Assembly (NCBI GenBank): GCA_900766185.1 | Contig: CAAFUL010000085.1 | Coordinates: forward strand, 176,502-240,501 | Direction: 5' to 3' | DNA from: an uncultured Johnsonella sp. | Lineage (GTDB): Bacteria; Bacillota; Clostridia; Lachnospirales; Lachnospiraceae | DNA length: 64,000 nucleotides | Shown: positions 1 to 9,308 of the stretch, one piece after another | How positions within the stretch are numbered: the stretch's first letter is position 1 | Layout of the letters: the number at the start of each line of letters is the position of its first letter | Made by a program: the position numbers and the translations under genes | Notes under the pieces: model-generated | Told to the model about the DNA's origin: nothing | The model's input: the letters and a program-made list of their open reading frames with translations, nothing else | Database searches by the model: none

Positions 1-160
1 AACTGATTATGATACCCATTATTTGTTTATTGACATAGGTAGGACTTCCTTTAGTTGCACTTGAAATAACCATGATTCCAAGTATATTAAGTACCAAAGC
101 ATATATAATAATACGATAGTTATAATTTTTTAATTTGTAATCTTTAAATATTGTTTTCAT
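1..160 (-). CDS. rodA: RodA/FtsW-family glycosyltransferase, N-terminus only
   Basis: The frame opens with ATG at 158-160 and runs off the left edge of the window. About 53 residues are visible: a basic start (MKTIFKDYKLKNYNYR) followed by a hydrophobic segment rich in Ile, Leu and Val and then ISSATKGSPTYVNKQ, which resembles the first membrane span of RodA/FtsW/SpoVE proteins. These polymerise lipid II into glycan strands together with a class B PBP. It begins 12 bases after the stop of the PBP2 gene, the usual mrdA-rodA pairing. The assignment rests on this short N-terminus and on context. Confidence 0.7.
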   Translation of the reverse strand, partial: MKTIFKDYKLKNYNYRIIIYALVLNILGIMVISSATKGSPTYVNKQIMGIIIS

Positions 161-172
161 TATTGCCTCAAA

Positions 173-3052
173 CTAATCTCCAACATTAACATCTATAACA
201 GGTGTAGCTTTACTGTTGATAATACTGTTAATATCTGTGTATCCAAAGTATAATTTATATACATTTTTAGCAACCAATGCCGCATTGGAAGAAGAATACC
301 CAAACGGTATGTTAACGGTTACACTGATCTCAGGATTGGAATAGGGTGCAAAGGATACGAAGAACGCATGGTTTGCCCTGCTCTTGGTCTCCTGAGTAGT
401 TCCGGTCTTACCCGCTATCTCAACATCAAGATCCTTAAATACCTTCTTGGCCGATCCTTCTTTTACAACCTCTCGCATACCAAGCTGCACATAATCCCAT
501 GTACTGTTTTCTATATCTATATGTGAGCTTACCTTAGGAGTAAATTCGGTGATTATATTGCCGTCTCTATCCTTTACATTATCAAGAAGGCTAAGCTCAA
601 ATACATTACCCCTGTTGGCAACCGCACTTATATATCTTGAAAGCTGTACATTTGTAAAAAGGTGAGTTCCCTGTCCTATGGCGGACTGTTCCGGAAGCTC
701 GTTGGAGATGACTGGCTCAGACTCTATAAGCTCAACTCCCGATTTATGATTAAGTCCGAAAAGAGTAGCATATTTTGCAATTCTCTCAAGTCCGAGACTG
801 GTACTGTACTCATTATTTTCAGTGGTTGAAAGCCTGTGCCCTATTTCTGTAAAGTAATAGTTGCATGAATTTTGTATAGCCCCTATCATATCAAGGTTTC
901 CATGGTGTCCGGGGAATATCCAGCACTTGATAGGCGGATTGGTAACATCATATCGTCCGGTACAGTCTATAACCTCGGTAGGCGATATTACTTTTTCTTC
1001 AAGTCCTGCAATAGCACTGATAGGCTTAAATGTTGAACCGGGAGCCTTTTGAGCTTGAGTGGCATTGTTATACATAGGGAAGGACTGATCCTTATCCAAT
1101 GAATTATAATATGCCACATCCATAACATTAGCCAGTCGGTTATTGTCATATCCGGGGTAGGATACCAAAGCTTTTACCTCTCCTGTATTGGAGTCGGTTA
1201 TAACAACTCCTGCAGTACAAGGGTCAAGTGCAAGTTGTGCAGGTGTAATTTCAATATTTCTGATCTTATCTATAAGGAATTGATAGGCATAGTTAGGATC
1301 ACCCGTACTTAAGTTTTGTCTTTGCAGCTCATCCGGTGCTAAAACTCCCTGCTCATAAAGGGCAAGACATAATTCATTACCGCTTAAGACATTTTGCTTT
1401 ATCATATACTTATACATAAGTTTATAAAATTCTCTGTCTTCTTTTAAAAGCTCTATAGTGTAGTCTACAAGTGAATTGTAAACTGAGGTGGCATCCGAAT
1501 ATTTGGCGTTGGCATTTAGCTTTGTTACATCTATCCAGTTACCGGCAATACCCGTATATATAAAGTCTCTCATACTGATATCGTCAGCCTTCCATTTCAT
1601 AAAGTAATCGGCGTTCTCATCAATATTTGCCTTTACAATTATTTCCACATCATCAGAAGAAAGTTTTGTGTATATATAATACATAAATGCATTAAGCTCT
1701 TTGCTAAGCTCTGACATTTTACGGCTTCCGTCTCCTTTAAGCTCCTCATACACACTGTTAATTGTCTTTTCTTTATAGTCTAAGAATTTGCTGTATATAT
1801 TTTTTTCAATGTCACTTGCATTTTCCTGACTGAATCTGTCTATATTAAGTATATTGTTGTTGATCAACTGAAAGTAAGCATCTTTTACAGGTATAAGTCT
1901 GTTGGTAGAGTTGGTATTCTCGGTATTGGGTTCATCCTGATTAACTATTTTTGAAACCAAAATACCTGCAAGCTGCTGTTCAATTATATGATATATACCT
2001 ATTTGCAATTCTCTGTCTATAGTCAGGTACACATCATTACCGGCTACTGAGGAAGTTTCCTTACTAATCTCCATAATATGACCTACATTGTCAACAAACA
2101 TGGTACGGCTTCCCTTGGTACCTCTAAGTGTAGATTCCATGTACTCTTCTATTCCGCTTCGTCCTACACTGTCATTAATAGTATAGTCGGGATTTGCTTC
2201 CAGTAATTCTTTTAATTTCTCTTCATTGACCTTTCCTATATAACCTATTACAGAGGAAAAATATATGCTGTCATTATAAACTCTTATATTTTCTTCTTCT
2301 ACATTAACACCTTTTAAGTTGGACATATTTTCAAGGATAGTAACCTTGGTAGTCTCACTTATAGCAGAAGCAACCTTGGTAGCCTCGTATTTTTTATAAT
2401 TTGTCAAAATCATCGTGTAGCGTATATTTATAATATCCAGCTTTTCCATGTCCGTAAGGCTTATGATGTTTCCGCTCTCATCTTTAAGTTCATCGAGCTT
2501 ATAAGCTTTTACACGGTTTTCTATAGCTTCGGCAGCACTTAAGTTCGATTTGTACTTTCCATTAGGACTGTCAAGTTCGTCAACACTTTTTAATTGATAA
2601 AGATCTTTTAAGAATCTTTTTTTGGCATTCTCATTGTTACCTGTATAGTAAAAATTACCGCCATCATCAAGACCGATCTCTAAAGATCCTATTACCTTCT
2701 CATCATTATTATGAAGAAGTCTTACCAGATTATATATCATGAGATTAAGCTCGTTATCCTTCTCAAAATAACCGTTATCCTGTATGGTTACCGCATAGGC
2801 AAGCTTGTTATATGCCAGTAAATTACCGTGCACATCATATATATTTCCTCTGGTTGCGGGCAGAGCCACCGTTTTTTCCGTTTTTGCCACATAATCTTTT
2901 AGATATGCCTCACCATTTACGATCTGCAAGTTAAAAAGCTTACAAAATAAAATAAAGACAATCATAGAATAAAACAGCGCCACTACAAATAGTCTTGATG
3001 ACAGCAGTTTATCTTTTATCTCTTTTAAAATATACTTTAAATCATTAAGCAA
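173..3052 (-). CDS. mrdA: Penicillin-binding protein 2 (elongasome transpeptidase)
   Basis: Class B PBP that cross-links peptidoglycan during side-wall growth, anchored by one membrane span (about residues 20-42). The transpeptidase motifs are complete: STFK with Ser673, SCN with Ser729, and KTG at 882-884. At 959 aa it is much longer than the roughly 630 aa of E. coli PBP2; most of the excess is a helical, charged stretch between the dimerisation domain and the SxxK motif (about 370-600). The start is TTG, preceded by AGAGG eight bases upstream; no in-frame ATG fits. It lies 5 bases after mreD, so the genes are very probably co-transcribed. Confidence 0.93.
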   Translation of the reverse strand: MLNDLKYILKEIKDKLLSSRLFVVALFYSMIVFILFCKLFNLQIVNGEAYLKDYVAKTEKTVALPATRGNIYDVHGNLLAYNKLAYAVTIQDNGYFEKDNELNLMIYNLVRLLHNNDEKVIGSLEIGLDDGGNFYYTGNNENAKKRFLKDLYQLKSVDELDSPNGKYKSNLSAAEAIENRVKAYKLDELKDESGNIISLTDMEKLDIINIRYTMILTNYKKYEATKVASAISETTKVTILENMSNLKGVNVEEENIRVYNDSIYFSSVIGYIGKVNEEKLKELLEANPDYTINDSVGRSGIEEYMESTLRGTKGSRTMFVDNVGHIMEISKETSSVAGNDVYLTIDRELQIGIYHIIEQQLAGILVSKIVNQDEPNTENTNSTNRLIPVKDAYFQLINNNILNIDRFSQENASDIEKNIYSKFLDYKEKTINSVYEELKGDGSRKMSELSKELNAFMYYIYTKLSSDDVEIIVKANIDENADYFMKWKADDISMRDFIYTGIAGNWIDVTKLNANAKYSDATSVYNSLVDYTIELLKEDREFYKLMYKYMIKQNVLSGNELCLALYEQGVLAPDELQRQNLSTGDPNYAYQFLIDKIRNIEITPAQLALDPCTAGVVITDSNTGEVKALVSYPGYDNNRLANVMDVAYYNSLDKDQSFPMYNNATQAQKAPGSTFKPISAIAGLEEKVISPTEVIDCTGRYDVTNPPIKCWIFPGHHGNLDMIGAIQNSCNYYFTEIGHRLSTTENNEYSTSLGLERIAKYATLFGLNHKSGVELIESEPVISNELPEQSAIGQGTHLFTNVQLSRYISAVANRGNVFELSLLDNVKDRDGNIITEFTPKVSSHIDIENSTWDYVQLGMREVVKEGSAKKVFKDLDVEIAGKTGTTQETKSRANHAFFVSFAPYSNPEISVTVNIPFGYSSSNAALVAKNVYKLYFGYTDINSIINSKATPVIDVNVGD

Positions 3053-3057
3053 TTCTT

Positions 3058-3564
3058 CTACCTCTTGGCATTATCCATTCTTTCCAGAGCCTTATTGTAT
3101 TTGAATAAGGGTCTATATAAAAGTAAAGTAAACAAAAGACTCATAATCATTTCAGGGATAATTATCGAGTTAATATAGAAAAGTAAATTAAACTTACCTC
3201 TAAGCATAAACCTGAAAAAATATATTGCCAGATTATATAAAACCTCATTAAATGCGCACATAACAAGCGGAAGCACTATATAATCCTCATAAAAGTATTT
3301 GGATAAAATACCGTCTATATACCCCAGCCATATATATATAAGCGTAAAAAATCCGAATACTCCGGTATAAAAAAGATCCATTAAAAGTCCTATTATTATA
3401 CCGTATAACATTCCCTCTTTCTTTCCATATATAAAACCTATAGTAAAGAGTATAATAAGTACTAAATTAGGTGCCACATTTAAAAAAGGAATAAACGGAA
3501 ATATGCAGTTTTGTATGGCAAAAGCCATAATTATAAGTACTATATTAATAACAAATCTTCTCAT
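3058..3564 (-). CDS. mreD: Rod shape-determining membrane protein MreD
   Basis: Small integral membrane protein of the elongasome, 168 aa with about five hydrophobic segments and charged loops. It is believed to link MreC and the PBP2/RodA pair to the MreB cytoskeleton. The family is poorly conserved in sequence, so the call relies on size, hydrophobic profile and position between mreC and mrdA. Its ATG directly follows the TAA stop of mreC with no intervening base, implying translational coupling. Confidence 0.88.
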   Translation of the reverse strand: MRRFVINIVLIIMAFAIQNCIFPFIPFLNVAPNLVLIILFTIGFIYGKKEGMLYGIIIGLLMDLFYTGVFGFFTLIYIWLGYIDGILSKYFYEDYIVLPLVMCAFNEVLYNLAIYFFRFMLRGKFNLLFYINSIIIPEMIMSLLFTLLLYRPLFKYNKALERMDNAKR

Positions 3565-4410
3565 TTATGGGCTATCCTCTTTTTGGACTTCTTTCAAATC
3601 AGTAATTACCAAAACTTCCTGTAGGTTATCAAAACGGGCAACCGGAATCAGATATCCGCTTTTTGTAAGTCGACTGCTGTCTTCCGTGATCTCGCTGGCA
3701 TAACCTATAAGTATACCGGGCAAGTACTTTGTACTTATGTTGGAAGTTACTATCTTGTCTCCGTCTCTTACATTTGCATTAATATCTATATCGGTTATTC
3801 TAAGCTTGTTGTCTGCATTGACCTGCAGATCACCTGCCACTATGCAGTTGGCATTGGATTGCATTGCCATGGCACTGACTCTGCTTACATCGTCTATAAT
3901 AGCTCGTACAGTAGCATAATTGGTACCTACATCAGTTACTATACCTACAAGTCCTCCGTTTGCCATAACATTCATATCTACAGCAATACCGTCTTCACTG
4001 CCCTTGTCTATTCTAAAAACCTTAAACCAACCTACAGAGTCCTTAGCAATTACTCTTGCAACTATCTTGTTATAATTAGCATACTCCGTATCTAATTTAT
4101 AGAGTTTTCTAAGTCTTTCAAGTTCGAAAGTTTCTTCTGTAAGTCTTGCGTTTTCTTCCGTTAATTCGGCAATACGCTCGTTAAGTTCTTTATTTTCCTC
4201 CAAGGCATTATTAAGTTTTCTTGTGTTTTCCACATAGTTGTAAAGTGCCTTGCCGGCTACATTGACACCGGTCTGTATGGGCATAAGCACATAGCCTACA
4301 CTCATACGCAAAGGCAGAAGTAAACTGTCTTTTATACTTGTACTTATTATCATAATAATGCATATTATACTTAGCAGTACAAGTATTAGGCGATCGTTTT
4401 TGAAATTCAT
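3565..4410 (-). CDS. mreC: Rod shape-determining protein MreC
   Basis: Bitopic membrane protein (281 aa) that scaffolds the cell-wall elongation complex. It has an N-terminal membrane span (about 9-28), a coiled coil rich in Glu, Leu and Asn (about 60-100), then the periplasmic-type beta domain with the family-typical GSEDGIAVDMNVMANGGLVG region. Its ATG immediately follows the TAG stop of radC. mreB is not in the visible cluster. Confidence 0.93.
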   Translation of the reverse strand: MNFKNDRLILVLLSIICIIMIISTSIKDSLLLPLRMSVGYVLMPIQTGVNVAGKALYNYVENTRKLNNALEENKELNERIAELTEENARLTEETFELERLRKLYKLDTEYANYNKIVARVIAKDSVGWFKVFRIDKGSEDGIAVDMNVMANGGLVGIVTDVGTNYATVRAIIDDVSRVSAMAMQSNANCIVAGDLQVNADNKLRITDIDINANVRDGDKIVTSNISTKYLPGILIGYASEITEDSSRLTKSGYLIPVARFDNLQEVLVITDLKEVQKEDSP

Positions 4411-5097
4411 CTATAAAACTCCCTGTTCTTTGAAACTATAGTATTTATTATCTCCTATAATGATATGGTCATTTAAATTTATACCCACATAGCGGCAGCC
4501 TTTATTGACCAAATTGGTTACATTAATATCATCTTCACTTGGAGTCGGATTACCGCTCGGATGATTGTGTAACATTATAATATTGACGGCATTATTCTTA
4601 AGCGCCGCTATAAGTATCTCTCGCACCGATATAAGTGCCGAATTTACCGTACCTACAGTAATTACAGAGTCGGATATAAGCCTTTGTCTTGTATCAAGGA
4701 AGGCAATCCTCAGTTCCTCCTGCTTTAAGTGCCTCATTTCCTGCATATAGTATCCGGCACATACTTTCGGTGAATTAAATATTTCCAAATTGTCCAAGGT
4801 CTCCTGCTTCCATATACGGTGTGATAATTCTCCTATACAAAGAAGTTGTATCGCCTTGACCTTGCCTATACCTTTTATCTTTCTGTACTCTTCATAAGTA
4901 CTGTGCATAATTGATTTAAGACCCTTTAGGGGGTGATTATTTATAAGCATCGCAGCAAGCTCCACAGAGCTTACATCCTTAGTTCCGCTTCTTAATATAA
5001 TTGCAAGAAGCTCTGCATCGGTTAAGGATTTGACCCCAAGTTTTAAGCATCTCTCATAAGGTCTTTCATCTAAAGGTATATCTTTTATAGTTCTCAT
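4411..5097 (-). CDS. radC: RadC-family JAB/MPN domain protein
   Basis: RadC-family protein of 228 aa. The N-terminal half carries a helix-hairpin-helix-like segment (YRKIKGIGKVKAIQLL), and the C-terminal half has the JAMM metal motif HNHPSGNPTPSEDD. The molecular role of RadC is unsettled; the early DNA-repair assignment in E. coli was withdrawn. An in-frame TTG at 5121 gives a longer reading frame, but AAAGGA lies just upstream of the ATG at 5097, which is the better start. It is the first gene of the radC-mreCD-mrdA-rodA block. Confidence 0.92.
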   Translation of the reverse strand: MRTIKDIPLDERPYERCLKLGVKSLTDAELLAIILRSGTKDVSSVELAAMLINNHPLKGLKSIMHSTYEEYRKIKGIGKVKAIQLLCIGELSHRIWKQETLDNLEIFNSPKVCAGYYMQEMRHLKQEELRIAFLDTRQRLISDSVITVGTVNSALISVREILIAALKNNAVNIIMLHNHPSGNPTPSEDDINVTNLVNKGCRYVGINLNDHIIIGDNKYYSFKEQGVL

Positions 5098-5140
5098 ATT
5101 GTCCTTTCTGCAACTCTCCAAGTTTAGAAAAGGTTTAATT

Positions 5141-6427
5141 TTATATATTTATAATACCTGCATCCATAAGTTTTTGCAAAGAATAAAGTACTCCTATTTT
5201 ACCGTGTTGGAAGGTAAGTCCTCCTTGGAAGAATACCGTATAAGGTTCTCTCATAGGAGCATCCGCACTTAATTCTATAGAAGCTCCCGAAATAAATGCA
5301 CCGGCAGCCATAATAACTTTGGACTCATAACCTGCCATATCCGAAGGCTCGGGTGTAACAAAGGAATCTATAGGTGCAGCCTTTTGTATACCCTCACAAA
5401 ATGCACAAAGCGCCTTAGGCTCAAGCAAGTTTATAGATTGTATTATATCATATCTTTCCTCGCTTGATTTCGGAAAGGTTGCATATCCAAGATCCTCATA
5501 TATACAGCTTGCAAAAATAGCTGATTTAAGCGAAGAGGCTACTACTGTAGGTGATAGGAACAAGCCTTGGTAAAAGCTCCTGTTTACTCCAAGATTAGCT
5601 CCAAGCTCTCTTCCGAGTCCTGGTGCGGTAAGTCTGCAAGCGGCATTTTCCACACATTCGTATGTGCCTGCTATGTATCCGCCTATAGGAGCCAAGCCGC
5701 CTCCGGGGTTTTTTATAAGTGAACCCACCGCCATATCAGCTCCTACCTGTGTAGGCTCTATCTCCTCAACAAACTCACCGTAGCAATTATCCACCATACA
5801 GATAAGTTTGGGATTTATCGACTTTACAAAATTTATAGCCTTGGCTATTTTTTCAACCGATAAGGTAGGTCTTGTACTGTAACCCCTAGACCTTTGTATG
5901 GCTACGATTTTTGTCCTGCTGTTTATGGCAGCCGCAATCGCATCAAAGTCAAAATTTCCGTCAGCAAGCAGTTCCACTTGATTATAAGTTACACCGTACT
6001 CAAAAAGACAACCTCTTTCCTTTCTTATACCTATAACGCCCTCCAAGGTATCATAAGGACCGCCTGATATGTATAAAAGCTCATCTCCCGGTCTTAAATT
6101 TCCTGAAAGAGCTGTGCTTAATGCATGTGTTCCGCTTACCAACTGTGCTCTTACAAGTGCAGCCTCTGCACCGAATATCTGAGCATATACTTCTTCCAGG
6201 GTATCTCTTCCAAGGTCATCACTTCCGTAACCGGTAGTCGGTACAAAATGCGCCTCACTTACTCTGTTGGCTCTGAAAGCGTTAAGTACCTTTAATTGAT
6301 TATACTCTGCCGTTTGATCAAGTTTTTTAAATCTTTCTTCCAAAGTTTTTTCTGTTCTTTCTCCAAGTTCAAAAACTTCTTTTGATATACCCAGACTCTC
6401 ATATAACTTTTGTAATTTATTTTGCAT
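5141..6427 (-). CDS. PLP-dependent methionine gamma-lyase-like / aluminium-resistance family protein
   Basis: Fold-type I PLP enzyme of the family long annotated as aluminium resistance protein or methionine gamma-lyase-like (YnbB of Bacillus). Visible features are the SGTHALSTAL cofactor-phosphate region, the MVDNCYGEF aspartate segment and the putative Schiff-base lysine in SLIKNPGGG, followed by a glycine-rich stretch. The substrate is not established. A GTG at 6436 is in frame, but AGGTGG lies immediately before the ATG at 6427, so that start is chosen. It overlaps the 3' end of miaA, a common Firmicute arrangement. Confidence 0.85.
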   Translation of the reverse strand: MQNKLQKLYESLGISKEVFELGERTEKTLEERFKKLDQTAEYNQLKVLNAFRANRVSEAHFVPTTGYGSDDLGRDTLEEVYAQIFGAEAALVRAQLVSGTHALSTALSGNLRPGDELLYISGGPYDTLEGVIGIRKERGCLFEYGVTYNQVELLADGNFDFDAIAAAINSRTKIVAIQRSRGYSTRPTLSVEKIAKAINFVKSINPKLICMVDNCYGEFVEEIEPTQVGADMAVGSLIKNPGGGLAPIGGYIAGTYECVENAACRLTAPGLGRELGANLGVNRSFYQGLFLSPTVVASSLKSAIFASCIYEDLGYATFPKSSEERYDIIQSINLLEPKALCAFCEGIQKAAPIDSFVTPEPSDMAGYESKVIMAAGAFISGASIELSADAPMREPYTVFFQGGLTFQHGKIGVLYSLQKLMDAGIINI

Positions 6428-7364
6428 ATTCCCCACCTTTTATCATATAGTTTACCAAATCTTCCTCATTTGCAAAATCATCTATATCAAGCCATATAGC
6501 TTCTTTTTCACGCTTAAACCAAGTAATTTGTCTTTTGGCAAAGTGTCTGGTCTCCTTTTTTATAAGTTCGCCTGCCTCCTCAAGACTTATACCTCCTTCA
6601 AGGTATGCAAGTATTTCCTTATAGCCTATACCCTTCATAGAAACCATATCTTTGTTACATCCAAGCTCATGCAGTTTCTTAACTTCAGCAAGAAGCCCCT
6701 GCTTAAGCATTATATCCACCCTCTGCTCTATCCTATTATATAACTTTTTTCTTTCTAAATTCAGTACAAAATATTTATAATTATAAGGAGATTTTTTAGC
6801 TCTTTCATTTATATTATGTTCGGATATTTTTTTATCGGTGCTTAAGGCATACTCTATAGCTCGAATTATTCGTTTTTTGTTGTTCGGATGTATGCTTTCT
6901 GCAGCTTTTTCATCCAAGGCTTTAAGCTTATTATACATATATCCGGCACCCTTTTCATCATATTCCAAACTCAAGCTTTCTCTAAGCTCTTTATCACTAT
7001 CTCCTGTAGTAAAGTCCGTATCATAAAGCACGGACTGTATGTAAAATCCGGTACCTCCTACAAGTACGGCTTCCTTGCCTCTGCTGTGTATATCTTCTAT
7101 AGCCTTTTTAGCCAATTCTTTAAATATTGCAATATTGAATTCTTCAAAAGGGCTTAATATATCTATAAGATGATGCCTTATACCATCCATTTCATCTTCT
7201 CTAAGTTTTGCAGTACCTATATCCATACCCCTATATACCTGCATGGAATCGGCACTTATTATTTCGGCATTCATTTTCTTTGCAAAAAGTAAAGACGCCT
7301 TTGTCTTTCCTACAGCAGTAGGTCCGGCTATAATATATAGTTTAGGTTTTTGTTCTTTTGTCAT
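6417..7364 (-). CDS. miaA: tRNA dimethylallyltransferase
   Basis: Transfers the dimethylallyl group to N6 of A37 in tRNAs reading UNN codons, the first step of the modification completed by MiaB, also encoded here. The N-terminus has the P-loop GPTAVGKT, then the DSMQVYRGMDIGTAK motif and the HLID motif typical of MiaA; the 315-aa length is normal. Its ATG overlaps the TGA of mutL in an ATGA arrangement, so the two are translationally coupled. Confidence 0.96.
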   Translation of the reverse strand: MTKEQKPKLYIIAGPTAVGKTKASLLFAKKMNAEIISADSMQVYRGMDIGTAKLREDEMDGIRHHLIDILSPFEEFNIAIFKELAKKAIEDIHSRGKEAVLVGGTGFYIQSVLYDTDFTTGDSDKELRESLSLEYDEKGAGYMYNKLKALDEKAAESIHPNNKKRIIRAIEYALSTDKKISEHNINERAKKSPYNYKYFVLNLERKKLYNRIEQRVDIMLKQGLLAEVKKLHELGCNKDMVSMKGIGYKEILAYLEGGISLEEAGELIKKETRHFAKRQITWFKREKEAIWLDIDDFANEEDLVNYMIKGGEYAK

Positions 7365-9298
7365 ACTATCCTTTTAAACTTTTTTTCTATCTCCGTCTTA
7401 GTCATCTTTATAACAGTAGGTCTGCCATGAGGACAGTTATAAGGATTATCCAATTCTAAAAGCTCATCTATAAGTATCTTAGCCTCTTCAAATGAGATTT
7501 TCTGATTGCCCTTTATAGCAGCCTTACAGGACATTGAAGCAATTTTTTCTAAAATACTGTCTGTATTTTTAATGGAATTAACCTCTAAAAGCTCCGATAT
7601 AAGTTCCTTAAGCCAGACTTCTTTATTGACAGAAGGAAGTATGTTGGGTATGGCGCTTATACTGTATTCCCTTCCTCCAAAATGCTCTATCTCAAAGCCT
7701 AATTTTTTTAAGTTCGGCAAATGTTTTTCAACCGCATCGGCTTCTATGGAACTTAAACTTATCACCGTTGCAGGTGATATAAGCTGTGAGAAAAGCTCTT
7801 CTTTTTCAAATTGCTTTAAGAACCTCTCATACAGCACCTTTTCGTGAGCAGCATGTTGATCTATTATATACATACTTTTTTCAAATTCCACTATCCAATA
7901 AGTATCAAATATCTGACCTACTATCTTCCTTTTTTTGCTTGCCTTCTTATCTAAAAACTCAAGCTGCTTTACAACCGGCTCTTGTAATTTATCTTCATTA
8001 ACTTTATTTTCATAAATTACTTCCCTGTTATTTGGCTTAGATTCCCGCTCTAAATCCGCCTTATCAAATGACGAAATTATTGTATCCAATTTGGCTTCAG
8101 GCAAGGCTTTATCCGGCTTTGAACTTAAGTCTATACTTGGAAGATCTTTTAAGAACTCCTCTTTTTCCTCACTTAAATTCGCTGTAGTAATCGTTTTATC
8201 ATCAGACTTAGTTAAAAGCGTTAATTTGTTTTTCTCAAAAGGCTCGGGCAGTCTGTCAAAGCTTCTTTTAAGTGCAGCTTTCTTTTCCTCGCCTATGCCT
8301 GCCTGCCTTATCATATCAGCGTTTTTCAGACTTGATTCTATAGCTTTTTTAACTTTTTCATATATATAAGTCTCATCTGAAAATCTGATTTCCATTTTAG
8401 AAGGATGCACATTGACATCGACACTTTGAGTATCGATCTCTATCATAAGCACCGCAAAGGGATATTTATGCTGCATCATTCTGTCTGCATAAGCATCTTC
8501 TATTGCCTTTATTATATGCTTATCTTTGACATACCTTCCGTTAACAAAATAAATAAGCTGACTTTTGTTAGCTCTTGAGATCTCGGGCTTTGCTATAAAG
8601 CCCTTTATACTTATATCATCTGCACTATAATCAACCTCAATTAAAGCCTTATGTACCTCTCTTCCGTATATTTGATATATTACCTCTTTCAGATCGCCGT
8701 TACCGGAAGATTGTAGCTTGGTTTGATTATTTACAATATATCTTATGGATACATCAAGATTGGAAAGCATGAACTTTTCCACCAGCTCGCTGATATAAGC
8801 CGTTTCGGTAGAAGCACTTTTTAAGAACTTTCTTCTTACCGGGGTATTAAAAAATATATCCCTTATAAGCAGTGTTGTGCCTACAGGCGCTCCCACATCC
8901 TCAAAACTGACTTCTACACCGCCCTCTATTACATATCTTACACCTGTAAGTTGTGTCGAAGGTTTTGATATTATTTCACACTTTGCTATAGATGAGATGC
9001 TTGAAAGAGCCTCCCCTCTAAACCCTAGGGTATGTATGTTAAACAAATCATTAGCCCTTCTTATCTTACTTGTGGCGTGCCTTAAAAAAGCCGTTCTTAT
9101 CTCGTCTTTACTTATGCCGCCTCCGTTGTCGGTAACTCTGATTAAACTTGTGCCTCCGTCTTTTATCTCTATGCTTATGGCTAAAGCTCCTGAATCTATA
9201 GCATTTTCCACGAGTTCTTTAACTATTGAAGAAGGTCTTTCAACTACTTCACCGGCAGCTATTTTATCTATAGTATTTTTATCAAGTACAGATATCAT
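7361..9298 (-). CDS. mutL: DNA mismatch repair protein MutL (endonuclease type)
   Basis: GHKL ATPase that links MutS mismatch recognition to strand removal. The N-terminal ATPase motifs are present: ELVENAIDSGA (about 29-39), DNGGGI and TLGFRGEAL. After a charged, low-complexity linker (about 340-450) the C-terminal dimerisation domain carries DQHAAHEKVLYE, which fits the DQHA(x)2E(x)4E nicking-endonuclease motif of MutL proteins from bacteria lacking MutH. The ATG at 9298 has AAGGAC upstream. It lies between mutS and miaA. Confidence 0.97.
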   Translation of the reverse strand: MISVLDKNTIDKIAAGEVVERPSSIVKELVENAIDSGALAISIEIKDGGTSLIRVTDNGGGISKDEIRTAFLRHATSKIRRANDLFNIHTLGFRGEALSSISSIAKCEIISKPSTQLTGVRYVIEGGVEVSFEDVGAPVGTTLLIRDIFFNTPVRRKFLKSASTETAYISELVEKFMLSNLDVSIRYIVNNQTKLQSSGNGDLKEVIYQIYGREVHKALIEVDYSADDISIKGFIAKPEISRANKSQLIYFVNGRYVKDKHIIKAIEDAYADRMMQHKYPFAVLMIEIDTQSVDVNVHPSKMEIRFSDETYIYEKVKKAIESSLKNADMIRQAGIGEEKKAALKRSFDRLPEPFEKNKLTLLTKSDDKTITTANLSEEKEEFLKDLPSIDLSSKPDKALPEAKLDTIISSFDKADLERESKPNNREVIYENKVNEDKLQEPVVKQLEFLDKKASKKRKIVGQIFDTYWIVEFEKSMYIIDQHAAHEKVLYERFLKQFEKEELFSQLISPATVISLSSIEADAVEKHLPNLKKLGFEIEHFGGREYSISAIPNILPSVNKEVWLKELISELLEVNSIKNTDSILEKIASMSCKAAIKGNQKISFEEAKILIDELLELDNPYNCPHGRPTVIKMTKTEIEKKFKRIV

Positions 9299-9308
9299 AA
9301 TATTGTCC

